A stretch of 64,000 nt of DNA from Drosophila persimilis (Eukaryota; Arthropoda; Insecta; Diptera; Drosophilidae): NCBI RefSeq assembly GCF_003286085.1, contig NW_020825332.1, forward strand, positions 801,001 through 865,000, given 5' to 3'. The notes under the pieces are model-generated. The model did no database searches and was not told the origin of the DNA. It saw nothing but the letters and a program-made list of their open reading frames with translations. A program made the translations under genes and the position numbers. Positions 1 through 14,612 of this stretch are shown here, one piece after another. Numbering within the stretch: position 1 is the first letter of the stretch; the number at the start of each line of letters is the position of its first letter.

Positions 1-3000
1 TCAAATTCAAATGAAGCTGAAGCTGGAGCCGAGGCCGAAGCCGAAGCCGAAGCCCGAACACTGAGGCAAAAGAATCTATTAAGATATTATCAGCAGTGGT
101 GTGGCGCAGGAGGTGCACGACTCTCAGAAATCAGTGCACGAATAAAGTCCCCTGCAATTGTTGCAGACAATTTGGGTCGGGCGTCAGACCCAGACCCAGA
201 CGACGCGTCGTCTGGCGGCAGGCTGTCAAGGAGGCAAGGCAGCCCACAATTGCGGCCATTAGTGTGGACCGACAACCGATTGCGAGGGGAGCGAGGGGAG
301 CGAGGGAGCGAGACCTATAGACTATATTCTGATGAGGAGTCTGAGGGTAAGCAACCCTTTTTGCTGCTCCTGCTGCTGCTGCTGCTGCTGCTTCTGCTTC
401 TGCTTCTGGTTTTTTTTTCCTCCATCGTTCGTTCGTTGTAGACATTTTTCGTATGACAACGACAAATATTTGCCGGATAATATGAATAACAAAGCGGAGC
501 GCAAAGTGAGAGAAGAGACATCCAGGGCAGGCCCAGGCCCAGGCCCAGGCCTACACACTGGCTGAAACGAGGGCCAAAAGGGCTCTTGCGGGTGGGTGGA
601 TATCCATTCTCGCAGTAGACGCTGCTCTGGTCGGTGGTTGAGGGCAGAACAGGGCAGAAACAGAAACAGAAACAGGGTGGTTAGCCAGCCAGCCAGCCAG
701 CCAGCAACCTACTTAAGCCACATACAGTCGTCGTTACTGCCACGAGACTGAGACTCAGACTCAGACTCTGACTCAAACCTAAACCTAAAACCCAGACCAG
801 ACCAGACCCCAGACCCCAGACCCCCAGACTCGACTCTGATTCCGACTCTGACTCCGAGAGTGGGTCCGGGGCCAGACGACGACGACGACGACGACTACAA
901 CTTAAACTAAAAGGCTGCCACAACGTTGTTGCTGATGTTGCTGTTGCTGCTGTTGGTGTTATTGTCGCCGGTGTCTGAGACGCAGACAACTTCAGAAACG
1001 GAGCTGGAGCTGGAGCTGGAGCCGGAGATGGAGATGGAGCTCCCGGTGGTAGCTCTGGTGGGTCTGTAGTCGACTCGACGGATGACTGGACTGACTGACA
1101 CAAAAGTGCTTTTGTTGCAAAGTTTAATGAAGAAGAACCAGATGACGATGAAAGACCAAAGCAGAGAGAGAGAGGAGGAGAAATGTCTAACGAAAAATTT
1201 AAGTAAATAGAAATAGAGAAAAGCCTCGGAGAAGAGAGCTGGACAAACGATCGGGAGAATATCGAGAAGAGAGGGCTCTCTCTCTCTCTCTCTCGTGGTC
1301 TCTCTATCCCGCTCTGACACTAGGCTGATGGAACGCACTGCTACCGTCCGTGTGCCCCGATAACCCTCGATCTTTTCGGGCCTTCGGGGCAGCCGCATGC
1401 AACTCTGGACTCTGTCTGGCATTCATTTCCGAGGGGGAGACAGAAACGAAACGAGAAATCGAAAAAAAACAACAACAGCAAAGTGCAACGACAAAAAAAA
1501 AAAAAAGAAAAAATTGCATGCTGGGATTTGCTTCTCTCCTGCTGTTGCCGCTGCCGCTGCTGCTGCTGCTCGTAACTCCTGCCCCTTCCACTCCACTTCT
1601 GATGCACTTCAGACGACGACGACGACGACGGCGACGGCGACGCTTTGTTGCAACCAAACACAATCGACACACAGACAGGGAGGGGATCGGGCGACAGGAG
1701 AAGTAGCAGCAGCGGCAGGAGGAACGGGGTGACGACAACAGACGGGATCAGGGAGAGTGGAGGGGTGTGTGGGGGGCATGTGGGGTGCAGACAAAACAAT
1801 ATGTTTGTTTGGATTATATATCCATCCTACACACACACACACGGGTATATACATATATACTACCCGTACATATGCGACGATGCGACGACGGAGGAGGCTT
1901 CTTTGTATGCGCAAACAATTGGAGCAGGCGGAAGTTGCATGGCGGCGACGGTTGCCCGCCCGGACAGCCAGAGAGAGAGAGAGGGAGGGAGAGAGAGAGA
2001 GGGGGGGATGGATGCATGTGCATGTGTGTGCCCCCAAGTCACGTAACAAGGTGCATTCCGTGGAAGGTAAGGGGCAGAAGGGCAGGCCACTCTCTGGTCA
2101 TTCTGGTCTCGATCTATCAGTCTCTAGTGGACTGGCCTCACCTTCCCCGTAATCTGCCATAGTCACGACTGCAACATGCTGCACACACACACACACACAC
2201 GCACACGCCCCATGGTGCACCTTGAAAATGGATTTTGGATTGCTCTTCTTCCACTCTGCCGTACGCCCCTCTGCGAGCCCTACGCGCCTCTTGATTAACT
2301 GTCAGTGGCTGAAAAGTGATTTAATCAAGGGAATGTCCAACATGTGCTCCATATGGAAGACCCAGACAGGGACCCAGAGATCAGAGCCAGAGCCAGAGTC
2401 AGAGCCACAGCCAGAGTTAAAGCCAGACACAGACACAGACCCAGAGACCAGAGACCAGACTCCTCTCTGGACAGACCCCCAGACCACATCAATCAAGTTG
2501 GGACTGCTTTTGGGAGGCTGGTGCCTGCTCCCTCAAGAAGCATCCTTCAAGACGCAACCTTTAGTCGAAATCCACTTGCATCTCCGCTGCTGATGTTGCA
2601 CTCAACTCTGCCTCTGCCTCTGCCTGTGCCTCTCTGCGTCAACGTTGCGTCGCCTCGCGTCGCCCATATTTGACATGGCCATAATTACAGTCAGTCGTCG
2701 TCTGTCGCCGTCTCGGACTGCAGCTGGACCTGGAGCATGGTGGATGGGGGGGCAGGGGGCATGGTGGCATGGAGGCATGTAGATTGCGAATGGGAAAGGG
2801 CACTGAGTTGCAGCTTGTTTTTGAGCGCGCGTTTTTTTTTTTTTTTTGTCCAGGTCTCAACGAACGAAAGCAAATGATGGACAGTGGAACAATTTGGTGG
2901 GGAAGCCAAAGGATACAACAAAAATAATCCAAAAATGTGTATGGAACTCCTCCAAGAATTCCATTCTGTGTGGGATGCACTCCCCCGACTGGTAAAAATC

Positions 3001-5041
3001 CGCGCCTCTTCGCGGCTCCTTTTCCATCAGTTTTCACCCACTGTGCCCGGCTGGTCCCCGCCGCATTCGGGGGCCCATCTGCAAGCAGCCTATCAATTTT
3101 TGACGAGACAATCTCAGAGTCCAAAAGAGAGGCAGCGGCATGGGGCATGGGGTGGGGGGTGTGGGGTATGGTTCGGAAAAAAATGCAGTGGAAGCAATTG
3201 GCTGCCCGTCGAGGGGTCGCCCGAGAGGTGAGAGCAGGGAATGTGCACGTAGAGGGAGGGGTGTAGGGGGGTGATGGTAGATGATGGGTAGATGGGAAGC
3301 ACAGACGTCTGCGGTCTCTGGTCTCTGGTCTGTGCATAAAATTACGATAAGTGCAGCCGTCGAGGCCACAGACCAGAGGGCAGGGCAGGCCACAACGCCC
3401 CCCCCTCCACCCCTCCCTCCGTCACTGCACAGCAGGAACGGAACTGTTGACTGTTGGGCTTCTTCTGCTTGGCCCCCCGCCCCCCCCCGTTCACCCTGCA
3501 TTCTCACGAGGAGTGGAGTCATTGTCAACGTCGTCTATCCCGCCTCTACTTTTTCGCCCTGCCTTACATAAGCCTATTTGCTTATTATCCTATTAAATGC
3601 CAAACCAAAAAAAAGAGCGACCCAGCTTAGCCTTGCAAACCGAAGCGTTTGATACCCTCGGAAGGCAGTGATGGTTTCCATGAAAGCTATAGGAAATAGC
3701 TATCCTTTCGAGGGATCCACTGGGACTACGTTTAGAAATAGGTTTAGGGGGTTTCAAAGGGGTATCCTTAGGTGACAGCAATGTATGATTGTTGATCCGA
3801 TCTGGACAGTGTCTTTATGTACAGCCTTTTGAAGGTACCCCCTCTAAAGGGTATTCCAAATGCCAACAGAGAGAGAGAAAGAGACACAGAAGGAGAAGAA
3901 GACCGTAAGAAGACGACACAAAATAACCTGAGAAAAAGTCGAACAAAGCTTAAGAAAAAAGGACACTTGTATTGTACCTTGTGCAAAGAGCGAAGGATAC
4001 ACAAGTGTCTCATTAAAAGAAATATAGAACCATGGGCCTGGACCCCAGTCCCCGGTCCCCGGTCCCTACGAAGAAGAAGTCCTTAAAGTCAACTTGAATC
4101 CCTAGCATAAGCTGAAAAGAGAGACAGAGACAGACACAGATAGAGAGAGAGAGGGAGAGGGAGAGGGAGAGAGGATGGTAAGGAAGGGGAAGGGCGATTG
4201 AAAGACAGTCGCAACATGAGCGACTTTCAAGGACAACTACACAGCCAACAAGTGCCAAAAAAAAAGAAGCGAAAGAAAGAGAAAAAGAGAGAAAAAAAGA
4301 AGACGAGAAGAGAATCAACGAAAATGCGCTATTAAGGCAATTTTTTCGGTTGGAATTCACCGACGCTACCGCACGCCCTACCCTACCCTCCCCTCCCCTC
4401 CCCTCCGCACCACACACTCCCCTTCGCTCGTCTCATACCCTTGCCCCTGGACATGATTACAGCGTCTCCTCCAGACAGGGGCGACAGGACGACAGGCGAC
4501 GCGTCGCAAAGTGGCTCAATGTCAGACACAGACACAGACAGAGACAGAGGCAGAGACAGAGGAGGCACGGACGCAGACAGCGAGACACAGACACCAGAGA
4601 CGCCTCAAAGTGATTCAAATGCTCACAGACACACACACACACACACACACACACATGCACACATGCACTCATGGGGCTCTCTTCTCGTCGTCCTTCATCG
4701 ATGCAATACGCAAACAAAGAGCCCAAATGCATGGCACGACAATGTGGCTGAATTGTGCAAGGTAGTCGAACCGTTGTTACCTCTTAAAAGCGAAGTTACC
4801 GTGTGTAGGCCACAGCAAACCCCCTGCTTCCCCTTATTTTTCGTTTGATCATCGATAAATAGTCTGTAATTATAGAATGGAACACTGATTGCATTACACG
4901 TCCATCAAAGCGTGCACAATTCCTGGTTTCATTCACACTTCACTCCAGTCAAACACTTCCCTTCGCTCTCGCGACGCTCTGCAGGGTATGCGTTGAACTT
5001 GAAAGCTCTCTGTTAAGGCCCAAAAGGGATAGTCGCAGTCT

Positions 5042-5042
<1 letters not shown>

Positions 5043-5076
<34 letters not shown>
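5043..5076. repeat. (CT)17 dinucleotide microsatellite
   Basis: Seventeen uninterrupted CT units are seen directly. This is one of the longest of many CT/GA tracts in the window. GA repeats are binding sites for GAF and CLAMP in flies, but no function can be read from the tract itself. Confidence 0.95.
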
Positions 5077-5082
<6 letters not shown>

Positions 5083-8000
5083 TGCTCTCCCTCTTCTCAT
5101 TTCAGACGCATGAAACAAAATACCGAAATTCTATGCGTGACCTTGAAAAGTATTCCTCATCGGCTGCTTCTCTGCTGTTGCTGCTGGCTGCGTCTGCAGT
5201 CGACAACAACAGCAACAACCATAAAGTCTGCGGCTGCTACTCTGCTGCTACTCTGCTCTGCTCTGCTGCTGCTGCTGTATCGGTGGTTGTTTGTGCTGCG
5301 CTGTCGTCATCGGCTTGGTCGTCGTCGTCGTCGTCGTCGTCGTAGCGTCGTCGTTGTTTGCCGATTTTGTTGTTTCTGTCTGCATTTTCCTTGTTGTCTG
5401 CTGCGCTACCCTTGCCAGGAGGCGGCTGTGCATGGCTTTGGCAAAGGCTCGGCTTGGCAGTCTAGTCTCCAGCGGCAGAGGAAAGCCGTAGTCCGCTTTA
5501 GGGTATTATCTGCGTCGTCTTGGCCTTCGATGCAATGATTATTTTCCCATTTGTTTTTATTTTTTGGCTTGTACTTTTTTTTTGTTTGTTGGTTTTTTAT
5601 GTTTGAAGTTGGTTTTTGTGCTGCTGCTGTTGTTGTTTGTATTGAACGCGCCACAAAATTGCAAAGGCGACTCCAACTTTGGTTTTTGGTCGTCTGGTGC
5701 CCATCGTCTGTCCGTCTGTTCCCCCCCCCCCCCCCCCCTGTCTTCGTTTGCTTGCATTTTGACGTCAGACGCCTATTTTTGTTGCTGTGCAATGAAAAAG
5801 GCAGCGACAAGGGACAGAAAGGGAAAACAATAGCAGACTCCGACTTGGACCCCAAGGTGTGTTGAAAAGTGAAAAGTGAAAAGTGTGTGTGTGTGTGTGG
5901 GAGTGGGGCTTGCGATCTACCGCTGCTCTAACGCTCTCCTCATCGATTAAAGGGCCCACTGCAGCATCCGTGGCTAGGCGTCTACCCTACCTTCCATTTC
6001 CACATACCTTGCACAGAGCCAGACCCCGACCCAGACGACATGCAAAAGAGACGAAGGAAGAAGAAGAGCGAGTCGAAAGACTTGCAGTGTGTGGATCGTG
6101 TAATTGCATTCGCCTGCAATCAATTGATAAACGTTCTCTTCGTGCTTTCCTCTCCTCTCTCTGCTCACCGCTCGCCGCTCGCCGCTCTCTGCTGAGAGAC
6201 ATTCCATTATGCTTAATAAATTTCCAGAGAAGGTAGTTGTTATTCTAATTGGCCGCCGATTAAGAGTTATGAATTAAATGCCACAAAAACGAAAAGAGCA
6301 AAGGGCGGAGGAGGTGGTGGAGGAGGAGGGGGGGGCCAACCTGTTTTTCTTTCGCTTTGTTTCTGCCCTCAAGGCTGTCCTTGAGGGAGCGTCGAGACGT
6401 CGAGACGTTGCGCATGCCCAGTAGCCGATGATGAGGCTGAAAGCTGACGATGTGGACGATGATGATGATGATGTGGCTGTGGATGATGATTGGGCTGCCG
6501 TTTTGTTGTGGTGCTACTGGTGGTGCCCCTGTCTGGGGCAGCTTGTTTATAATTAGCATCTTGCTCGATTGCCCGCCGTCCCTCTCTCTCTCTCTCTCTC
6601 TGTCTCTCCCTCTGATTTATAGCACCCGGCAACAGGATATGGTGGATATTGAGAGGTGCAGCTTCCCGAAAAAAGAAAATAAAAACATCCTGTGCAAGCT
6701 ATACAAGCTTTCAAATTGCCTTCTGTTCTTGTGGGTCCACATGTTGCACGTTGCATAAATGCACATAAATTTCAATGTAATCACATACTCGAGACGAGCT
6801 CTCCCCCTCCCGCTCCCTCTCTCAGCTTCCTGTTGCTGCCTGTCGAGAGAGAAGCATAGAAAAAAATCCCTTGAAGACAGAGCGGTTCCCATGCCAGCGG
6901 CCCGGCTCTCAAAAGTAGGCAACTCTGCACCGAATGCGATTCTGTCCAATGCAAGTGCCACCCCATCCCCCCCCAAAAAAACACTTTTCAATGCCAAGTG
7001 CCAGACAGAAAGACAGACAGCAGAGGTGTGGGGGATCGCCAGAGCAGGGGGCCGGCTGCGGCTGGGACCGGGGATAAATGGTTGGTCCAGCCGTTGGGGC
7101 CAGTGTTTGGGGTTGGATAACCGTCTGGGCCTAAAGGTGGAATACACTTCAAACCATTTGTTGTTGGGAGGGTACCTTTTTTTTTTTTTCTTTTTTTTTT
7201 TTTTTTGAAAAATTTGATTTGGAAAATGTGTCTGGCATTTTTTTTTGTGTGTGTGTGTTCTGTGGCATGTATTTTCCGAAGGGATAGGTTGAAGGTCGTG
7301 CCGTGCGGCGGCAGCAAATTAATCATGATATTAACTACCCTTTCAGGGATGCGATGCGACGCGATGTGGGGGTTGCTTCCAGGAAGGGGAGGGGGGGGTC
7401 TGAATCATTGACGAACTTGAAATGAATTGAGTTTTAAGTGTTGCCGTTGCCGTTGCCCGACACACAGTAGATGTTCTGCGAGGGTTGCCATGTGTTTAAT
7501 AGCCAGCTAATTATCCTGTGGTGTGGCACAAGGAGAGTTGCAGGTGGCAGGGTGAGGGAGAGGGAGTGGGAGGAGTGTCTGTCTGAGAGTGCACATTTCG
7601 AGCCGTCTCGCTGATTGACTGAGACTCGAATCAGAGCTGCTGATTACACGCAATAATACAAAGCAGCGACAACAGAAATGTGCGCCTCGATGGTCGAAGC
7701 ATTGCATGCCCTACCCTTGCCACATGCCCCGTGCTTTGATCGAAAACCCAAGCAGATCCCGGCAGTCGTGGGGCTCTCCAATGCCAAAGGGTATTCCAAA
7801 CACAAAAGGAAAGTAAAACACAGGACAGACAGTGAGGGGCCGGGCTAGGGAGCTGGCGGAGATGGGAGAAGCCAGACAGTCGGTAGTCCCCCCGCCCCCC
7901 CTCTTGTTCTGCCCCCCGTTCTACGCCAAAAATGTGTCTGGCGGCTGTGGCTGTCGAACTGCAAGCAGAATTGAGAGACTACAAAACGCATGAAATGTTT

Positions 8001-9054
8001 CACCGCCCACACGACGCACACACACACACACACACACTGCCAGAGGGGACTGAAAGACAGAGAGAGAGGGAGAGGGGGAGAGAGAGAGTGTCGTCGCATG
8101 ATGTGCATCTAGCTCCATCTCGTTCGCACCTGCGCTCGTTGCGCCTTTGTGCAGGCAACGGAAAATAAAGTTTTATGACTTTGAATGTCGTCGAAGGAAA
8201 GGAGCGGAGGGGAGGGGAGTGGAGGGGAGGGCAGCAGAGTGGAGTGGAGGCTGCGGGGCGGAACGTCTGACGGGGATGTCTGCACCGGCGACGGTGACGG
8301 CGACGGCGACGGCGTCTATTATTGCCGATTTTGCATTGTTGTTGTTGCTGTTGTTGTTGTTGCTGTCTGTTGTTTGTTGTTGGGTGGCACTTGAGCAGTG
8401 GCCGCCTCCGCGCACAGTGGGCTGAATCGCAGTTGAATGTAGAGCAGATAGATGGCGGGTTTGTCCCCCTTTAAGCCGTTTCTGGTTGTCTGGATGGTGT
8501 GCCCTACGTGGTTTTGGGTGTTCAGTGGTTCCCCAAATGAACTGGTTCTTTTGAGATATCATAGGCAACAACTGATCGACTTTCCCCAAAATTAATATTT
8601 GAAGTTTGGAGAACTTTTGAGGCCAGAAAATAGTTCTTGGAAACCCGCAAAGCATGAAATATTTGGACATATGTATGTAGTTCTATAGTTTGCTCCTCGC
8701 TCTCTCCTGCGATCCGCTTTCTGCTCTTCCGGAGCTCTCCACCTGGTGGGGCACAACCATTATCACGTGTGTAAGTCTCACTGGCGCACTCTAGCGGCCA
8801 CACACGCACACACTCGTAAATTTAGACGGTGGCGACGACAATCGAAAATGCCGCAGGCCACTCAAAAACCAACCAAAATGCAAAAAAAAAGGAAAGAGGA
8901 GTCGGAGAGGGGGTGAGGGAGAGGGGGAGAGGGGACTGACAAACAAAGTCCCGAACGAAGGCGTTGCGAAACTTTGGCGCGTCATTCAGCCTCATTCTCG
9001 CTCATTCCTACTCAATCCACAGTCAGTCGCAAATATTGCACCCTCGAGCCAATG

Positions 9055-9085
<31 letters not shown>

Positions 9086-12034
9086 ATACATACTTGCAGA
9101 CAGCGTGAGAGGTAGAGCGACATAGAAACATAGACAGAGACACATAAAGTCTCACATTTATAGCCCGAAAATGAAGTGAAGCGTAAGCTGAAATGCACTC
9201 CCACTCGACACTCGGCACTCCTCTCCACCCCCCTCTCTCGTTCGCTCGCCAGCCCGCCTCTGTCGCCCTTTGCCGAACTGCCGCGCGCGCCCTTTGGACT
9301 CTGTCTGGCTCAAAGTCTGCCACTTGGCGGCGCTGTTGCATGGGTGTGCGATTCGTGTGTGTGTGTGTGTGTGTGTGTGCTTAACCTTGAAAAACGAACG
9401 AGTCGTCCAGTCGGGCCAAACTCTACCTCACTCCATCCCTCTGCATGCGCTCTCTCCCTCTCGCTCTCGCCCTCTCTCTGTCGCTCTTTCTTTCCCTGAT
9501 GGGAGTTGACAGGCCGGCGACGATTTTCATCCTATTGCTCTCCCCTTCTATCGCCCCCTCTCGCTCAGACTTGCGAAATATACTTTTTCGTTTTTCGTTT
9601 TTCCTTTTGCTTTTGTTTTTCTTCTTCTTTAAATCAGCAGCAGCAGCGGCGACGGCGGCAGCGGCAGAAGCTGTGGCAGCGGGGCAGAACTTTTCGGAAT
9701 TGAATTCAATAATTTTTGTGGGAGAGCAGCCGAAGGAGCAGGCGAAACAGAAGGAAGAAGAACTGACTTTTGCACCCCTTTTAACGCTTTGCCTTGAAGG
9801 TCTGGCCAGCCAGACAGCCAGCCAGCCAGCCAGTCCGTGGTGGCGGAGAGAGGGGGGCGTCCTAAAGGGTTCGGCTCTGATTGAGAAATACTTTGCGGGA
9901 AAGACAGGGGCGGGCGGGGAGGCCGGTAGGGCTGGCCCTTGGGCCAAGTTAAAATGAATTACAAACACTTTTTGTTTGTCGTTTGCTTACGGGAGGATTG
10001 ATGTTCCAGGAAAATGAAAATGTCAAAGTTGAATTTGTGGCTACAAGCGAGCATTTTCATCGTGATTATTCATTATTGCCACCACGATGAGTGTTATTCG
10101 AACCAGGCCTACTAGAAGAGAGTGGCCCAGATGTTGCACAAGGAACAAGGACGCGTTTTTCCCCTATAGATACCATGGAACCACTACTAAGAACTGAAGA
10201 ATGGGTTGTCCCACATCCCATGATCAGAGAGCAGGTGGTGGAGTTATTTTCAAAGTGTGGGCGTGTATCGGGGGTGGGTGGGGCATCCCCCTAGTTATCC
10301 TTCTTCCCTGCCCCCCCCCCACCCACTACTCCTTTATCTTCTTTCTCCCTCTACCGCCGTTACGCGGCTTTATTTATGAGTGTGTCTGCTCTCTGACAGC
10401 TAGCCGCCGCCGCCATCGCCGCTGCAGCTGCAGCTGCATTGGTGGACCTCTCCATCTGCCTCGACCCATCCCCAAGCCCATCCCCAAGCCCACATCTCCC
10501 AGACGACTCCTGTGTCCAGGTCTGGCCGTCAACTTCATTCTCTCTTCTCTTCTGCTGTCAACGTCAGCGTCGTCGCGCTGTCGCTGCTGCTCGCGAAATG
10601 CATCAATAATGCTGCCGCTGCCGCTGCCGCTGCCACTGCCGCTGCTGCTGCAATTGTTGTCTGGCTTGAGAGAGGGAGGCAGCAATGGAAGGTGGAGGGC
10701 GGAGGTACAGGGGGCAGGGGGCAGTGACGGGTCCATCTGCTGGGGTTTCGCCGATGCCGATGCCGCCGCCGCCGCCGTTCGAAATTAATGAAAACTAATG
10801 CGACACTGAGAAATTGATGATTGCCGGCGTCGTCTGCAGAGAACGACGGACCACAGCGCCCCTCCCTCCCCTCCCTTCCCTCTATAGTCACCTCAAAGCA
10901 GCGCCCCCCTCCCTGCCCAGGGACTGGGCACTCTGTGCCTCCCTTTTGGGGTCGAGACATTAAAAATGACTGCGACTGTGGCTGCGTCGGCGTCTCTGTC
11001 TCTGTCTGTTGCTGCCCCATGCCCCGTCCATGCACTTTGGATCACTTTTGGGGGCAACAAAAGGGACCAGACGGTCTGCACCAGAGGGGCAGTGACAGGG
11101 GCTTGGCCAGGGGGCCGGGGGGGGCAGACAGTGCGGAGACTGATTGATGCCGTCAAATAAAAGTTTCCGTCTGCGAAATGGCAGGCGGCAGCGGCAGCGG
11201 CAGCGACGGATCAACCCGGAGGAGGAACAGTGTCTGGGACTGTACTTGATGATAATGGAAAAAGCACCCTGTACGGAAGAAATGGTGGAGAGGGGGAAGA
11301 TCAACTAAGAATCGCAGTCAATGGATGAAATGAAACCCATGTCCATGATGGTTCCATTGCTAATCCCTCTACGGGATGATTCCTTCGACTACTGAAGCCT
11401 GAAAAGCCTTGGATATCCATCAGTCCAGCATTGTTTTCCAGGAATCCAGGAAATGAACCTGAGATACCCATTATTTTCCACTATTTTCGTGCACAAGTAG
11501 GGGTTTCTCCAGAATACCCGGAATCCGAACAGTTTCTTGGGTACCACCCGATCCCCGCGACATCGAGGACCCCCTTCCCAGGATTCCTGTCCGACAGCCA
11601 CCGCTTGGGAGATGTTTGCTCTGCTCTGTGCCTCCACTCGGTGACGTAACTGTTGCTGCAGCCCCGCCATACGACGACTCTAATTTCACCCTTTGCTCAC
11701 CTGCTGCCCCTTCGGCCCCACCCCCACCCCCCCACCCCTCGCTCTCCTCGCTCTCACCTGTCTGCCTTTTGTGGGCCACAATTATTTTGCGAGCAGCGGA
11801 AAATTGAGTGCGCGCCTATTCATCGGATGACTCGACGCCGCGGCTCCCCCCCGCTCCCCGCCGCTCCTCTGCCGCATCTGCCACTTCCGACACAGTTGCC
11901 GCCACCGCCACCGCCGCCGCTGCGCTTTTTATTTGACTTATGACGAGACTTTGTTCCCTATCGTATCTTTTTTTTTATGTATTTTTATTATTTCGCGACT
12001 GCCTCTAGGTGGCACGGCAAAGGGGGTTACAGGC

Positions 12035-12065
<31 letters not shown>

Positions 12066-13785
12066 ATGACTGACTGAGTGAGTGGTGAAACGGTGACGGG
12101 GAAGGGGATGGGAATGGGGATGGGAATGGGGAAGGGGCGGACGGACCTGTGTTTGCCCTGGCCCGTTGTCTCGCTTAACTTTTTTATTGCCAGACGAAGC
12201 GCAAACATTTGCGAGTATTAATTAACGCTTTGTTGAAGTTTGCGCTTCGATGTCGCCACAGAGAGCAGCCAGCAGCCAGCAGACAGCAGTCACAGTTCCA
12301 GACCCACTTTCAGACCCACTTTTCAGACGTAGATCCCCAGATTCCCAGACATCTACGTAGACCCCTAGACGTAGACGTAGACTTTGACGCAGACCCTGAT
12401 GCTGACGCTGACGCTGACGCCGACGCCGACGCTCACGCAGAGACTTTTTGTCCAATGTAATGGTAGGCAAATATTACGTAGCCGAACCGTTTGCCAACCC
12501 AAAAACCAAAACCAAAACCAAACCGAACCGAACCTAACCGAACTGCTGCTAATATATTCATACCGCTTGTTTCCAGAGGGTGTCTCTCTCTCACTCTCTC
12601 GCTCTCTCCCCAACAGATTCCTATTCCGATTCAGATTGAGATGCAGATTCGTCATTCGTGGCATGAGGTTCTTGTCGTCGCTGTCGCTGTCTCTGTCGCC
12701 GTAGCTGTACTCTGAGCTGCTACTCACTCAATTATTCAGGCATAATAAGCAAATTGTTTTAATATGCATAAATATCTTGTACGCCATTTGGCAAACAAGT
12801 CAGAAAACTGCCAGACAAGCTGGCAGACAGACAGACAGACGTACATAGCAGGGGGGGACGACAGGTAGGGCGAACAACAGGCGACTGCATAATGCCCATG
12901 GGATATACAAAAGGTGTGCTCTCTCCCGCACATACATATATTTAACCTTCAAGATCCGCAGACTAAATATCCCGGCAAACATTTCACAGCCAGCCGACAG
13001 CCGACAGCCGCCAGCCGCCAGCCAGTTGCCAAAAACAGGATACGGCCAAGACGACCTTTAGGAATACCCTACTAGAAACAGCCATCGGCAGCAAGGGCTG
13101 GTCCATGTCTGGCCTTTGACTTTGAGATGAATATTCATCAATATTTGTTCTTTTTCAACTATTTTTGGTCATTCTTTTTACTAAACTTTCTACTGAATCG
13201 ATGATATCTGTATCCTATAGATTGAGGTGCATTTTCCTTCACAATTGGTATCCTTAAATGTCTGATTGTACTCGAGTATCCCGTCGTAATCCTTGGGCTT
13301 GGTAGCGTGACTGAAATCTACCTTATTTTCCATGGAATTTCCACAAAATTACGTTGCATGGGAACACTCCTGCCGCCTGCCTCACTCGCCTGCTCCTCAC
13401 CGTCTCCGCTGTCCCCGCTGTCCCCGCTGTCCCCGCTGTCTGTGTGTGCGTTGCGGCGTCGGCATTTGGGGCAGGCCCAGACATATCGGGAGCGGGGAGG
13501 TGAGGGGATTAACAGTGGGCGTTATTGTGTGGGTGGCACAATAAAATAAAAGCTTAGGCCACAAAATCGGCAGACAACTAACTACGCATCAAGCGAGGGA
13601 TGACGACGCAGGATATGCGCTTAAGCAGAAAGCTGTGCGAAGGGGAGTGGGGGGGGGGGGCTGTGTAGGGGGTGGGGGGAGGACAAGCTCGCAGCTCGTC
13701 GTCGTCGTCGTCGGAGGGGCCATACAATGCGGAAAGCAGTGGGAAAATGGTGCAAAAGGTGCTGGAGAAAAGGTGCCTGCCGCAG

Positions 13786-13816
<31 letters not shown>

Positions 13817-13828
13817 ACACACACACAC
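13786..13828. repeat. C31 homopolymer followed by (AC)6
   Basis: Thirty-one consecutive C residues are followed directly by six AC units. Tracts like this are unstable in replication and hard to sequence, so the exact length should be treated as approximate. Confidence 0.95.
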
Positions 13829-14612
13829 ATACAATGGCTCTCAAGGACACACAGTGCTGTAGATATGTATGCGGCCTACGCATATTTGAAGAGCGCTTTC
13901 CCAACGCCCTCTCCTGCCCCAGCCGACGCGTCGGTGGTGGCGTATACGTAATATGAGGCATACGCAACGTTTGCCCTCCGTTTTCTGCTCTTCCCCGATG
14001 ATGATGATGACGTGCGAATGTTGGATGTTCAGGAGCTGGCTCCCCTGTATCTCTGAGGCTCAGAACTCGTTGAAAGTTATGCTGCCCGAAAAAAAACAGA
14101 AAGAAGAAAGAAGAGAAATGCGTGTTCTCGCCTCCTAAGCAAATACCACGTGCTGCTCCCCTACGCACAGCTATCCCTTCATCCTCATGAGTGCGTGTCC
14201 TGCTCTCTGTGTCTGTGTATTCTAAGCTTTTGCTATTTATTTTAATATTCCCCCAAATACGGAATACGGGGGAGAATAAATGTACGAGCATATGACAAAA
14301 TAAGAAATGTGTTTGATGACAGCTTTCGACATTTATGCGCATTTATGCTAAACTGTTTGATTTCAATTTGCTAAGCGCTTTTCTTTTCTTTTCTCGTCTC
14401 GTCTCCTCCTCTCCTCCTTCCTTCCAGAGAACTCTGGGCGACTTGAAGAAGTTTTTGCTGCTTGAAAAGTTTTCAACATTATTTGTTTTGGCGCTAGAAA
14501 TGTCCACAGACGTCAGAAATGCAGATACCGATTCTTTCGAGGATACAATTAAGTTTTGACCTGGATATTGATTCGAGCAATGCTTAAATGCGGAAAAGAA
14601 TGACCAATCGTT

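Larger units (their letters stand above)
1..14600. other. Repeat-rich non-coding DNA, probably intronic
   Basis: I see no convincing gene in this stretch. Every long open frame is built from simple repeats (CAG/CTG, CT/GA, CA/TG, GACA, CCCAGA) and has a comparably open frame on the other strand, which is what composition alone gives. Notable tracts are (CT)n near 1274-1294 and 5043-5076, a T/A-rich run near 7173-7206, GACA units at 12034-12064, and a 31-base C run at 13786-13816. If the exon at 34145-35420 is read correctly, this is part of its first long intron on the minus strand. Small exons shorter than about 100 bases could be missed. Confidence 0.6.

Noticed and set aside
10091..10294. 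67-residue plus-strand frame with less repetitive composition
   Set aside because: No splice context, signature or neighbouring coding patch supports it.
13578..14342. 254-residue minus-strand frame
   Set aside because: It crosses the C31 run as poly-Gly and CA repeats as Cys/Val; no independent coding evidence.
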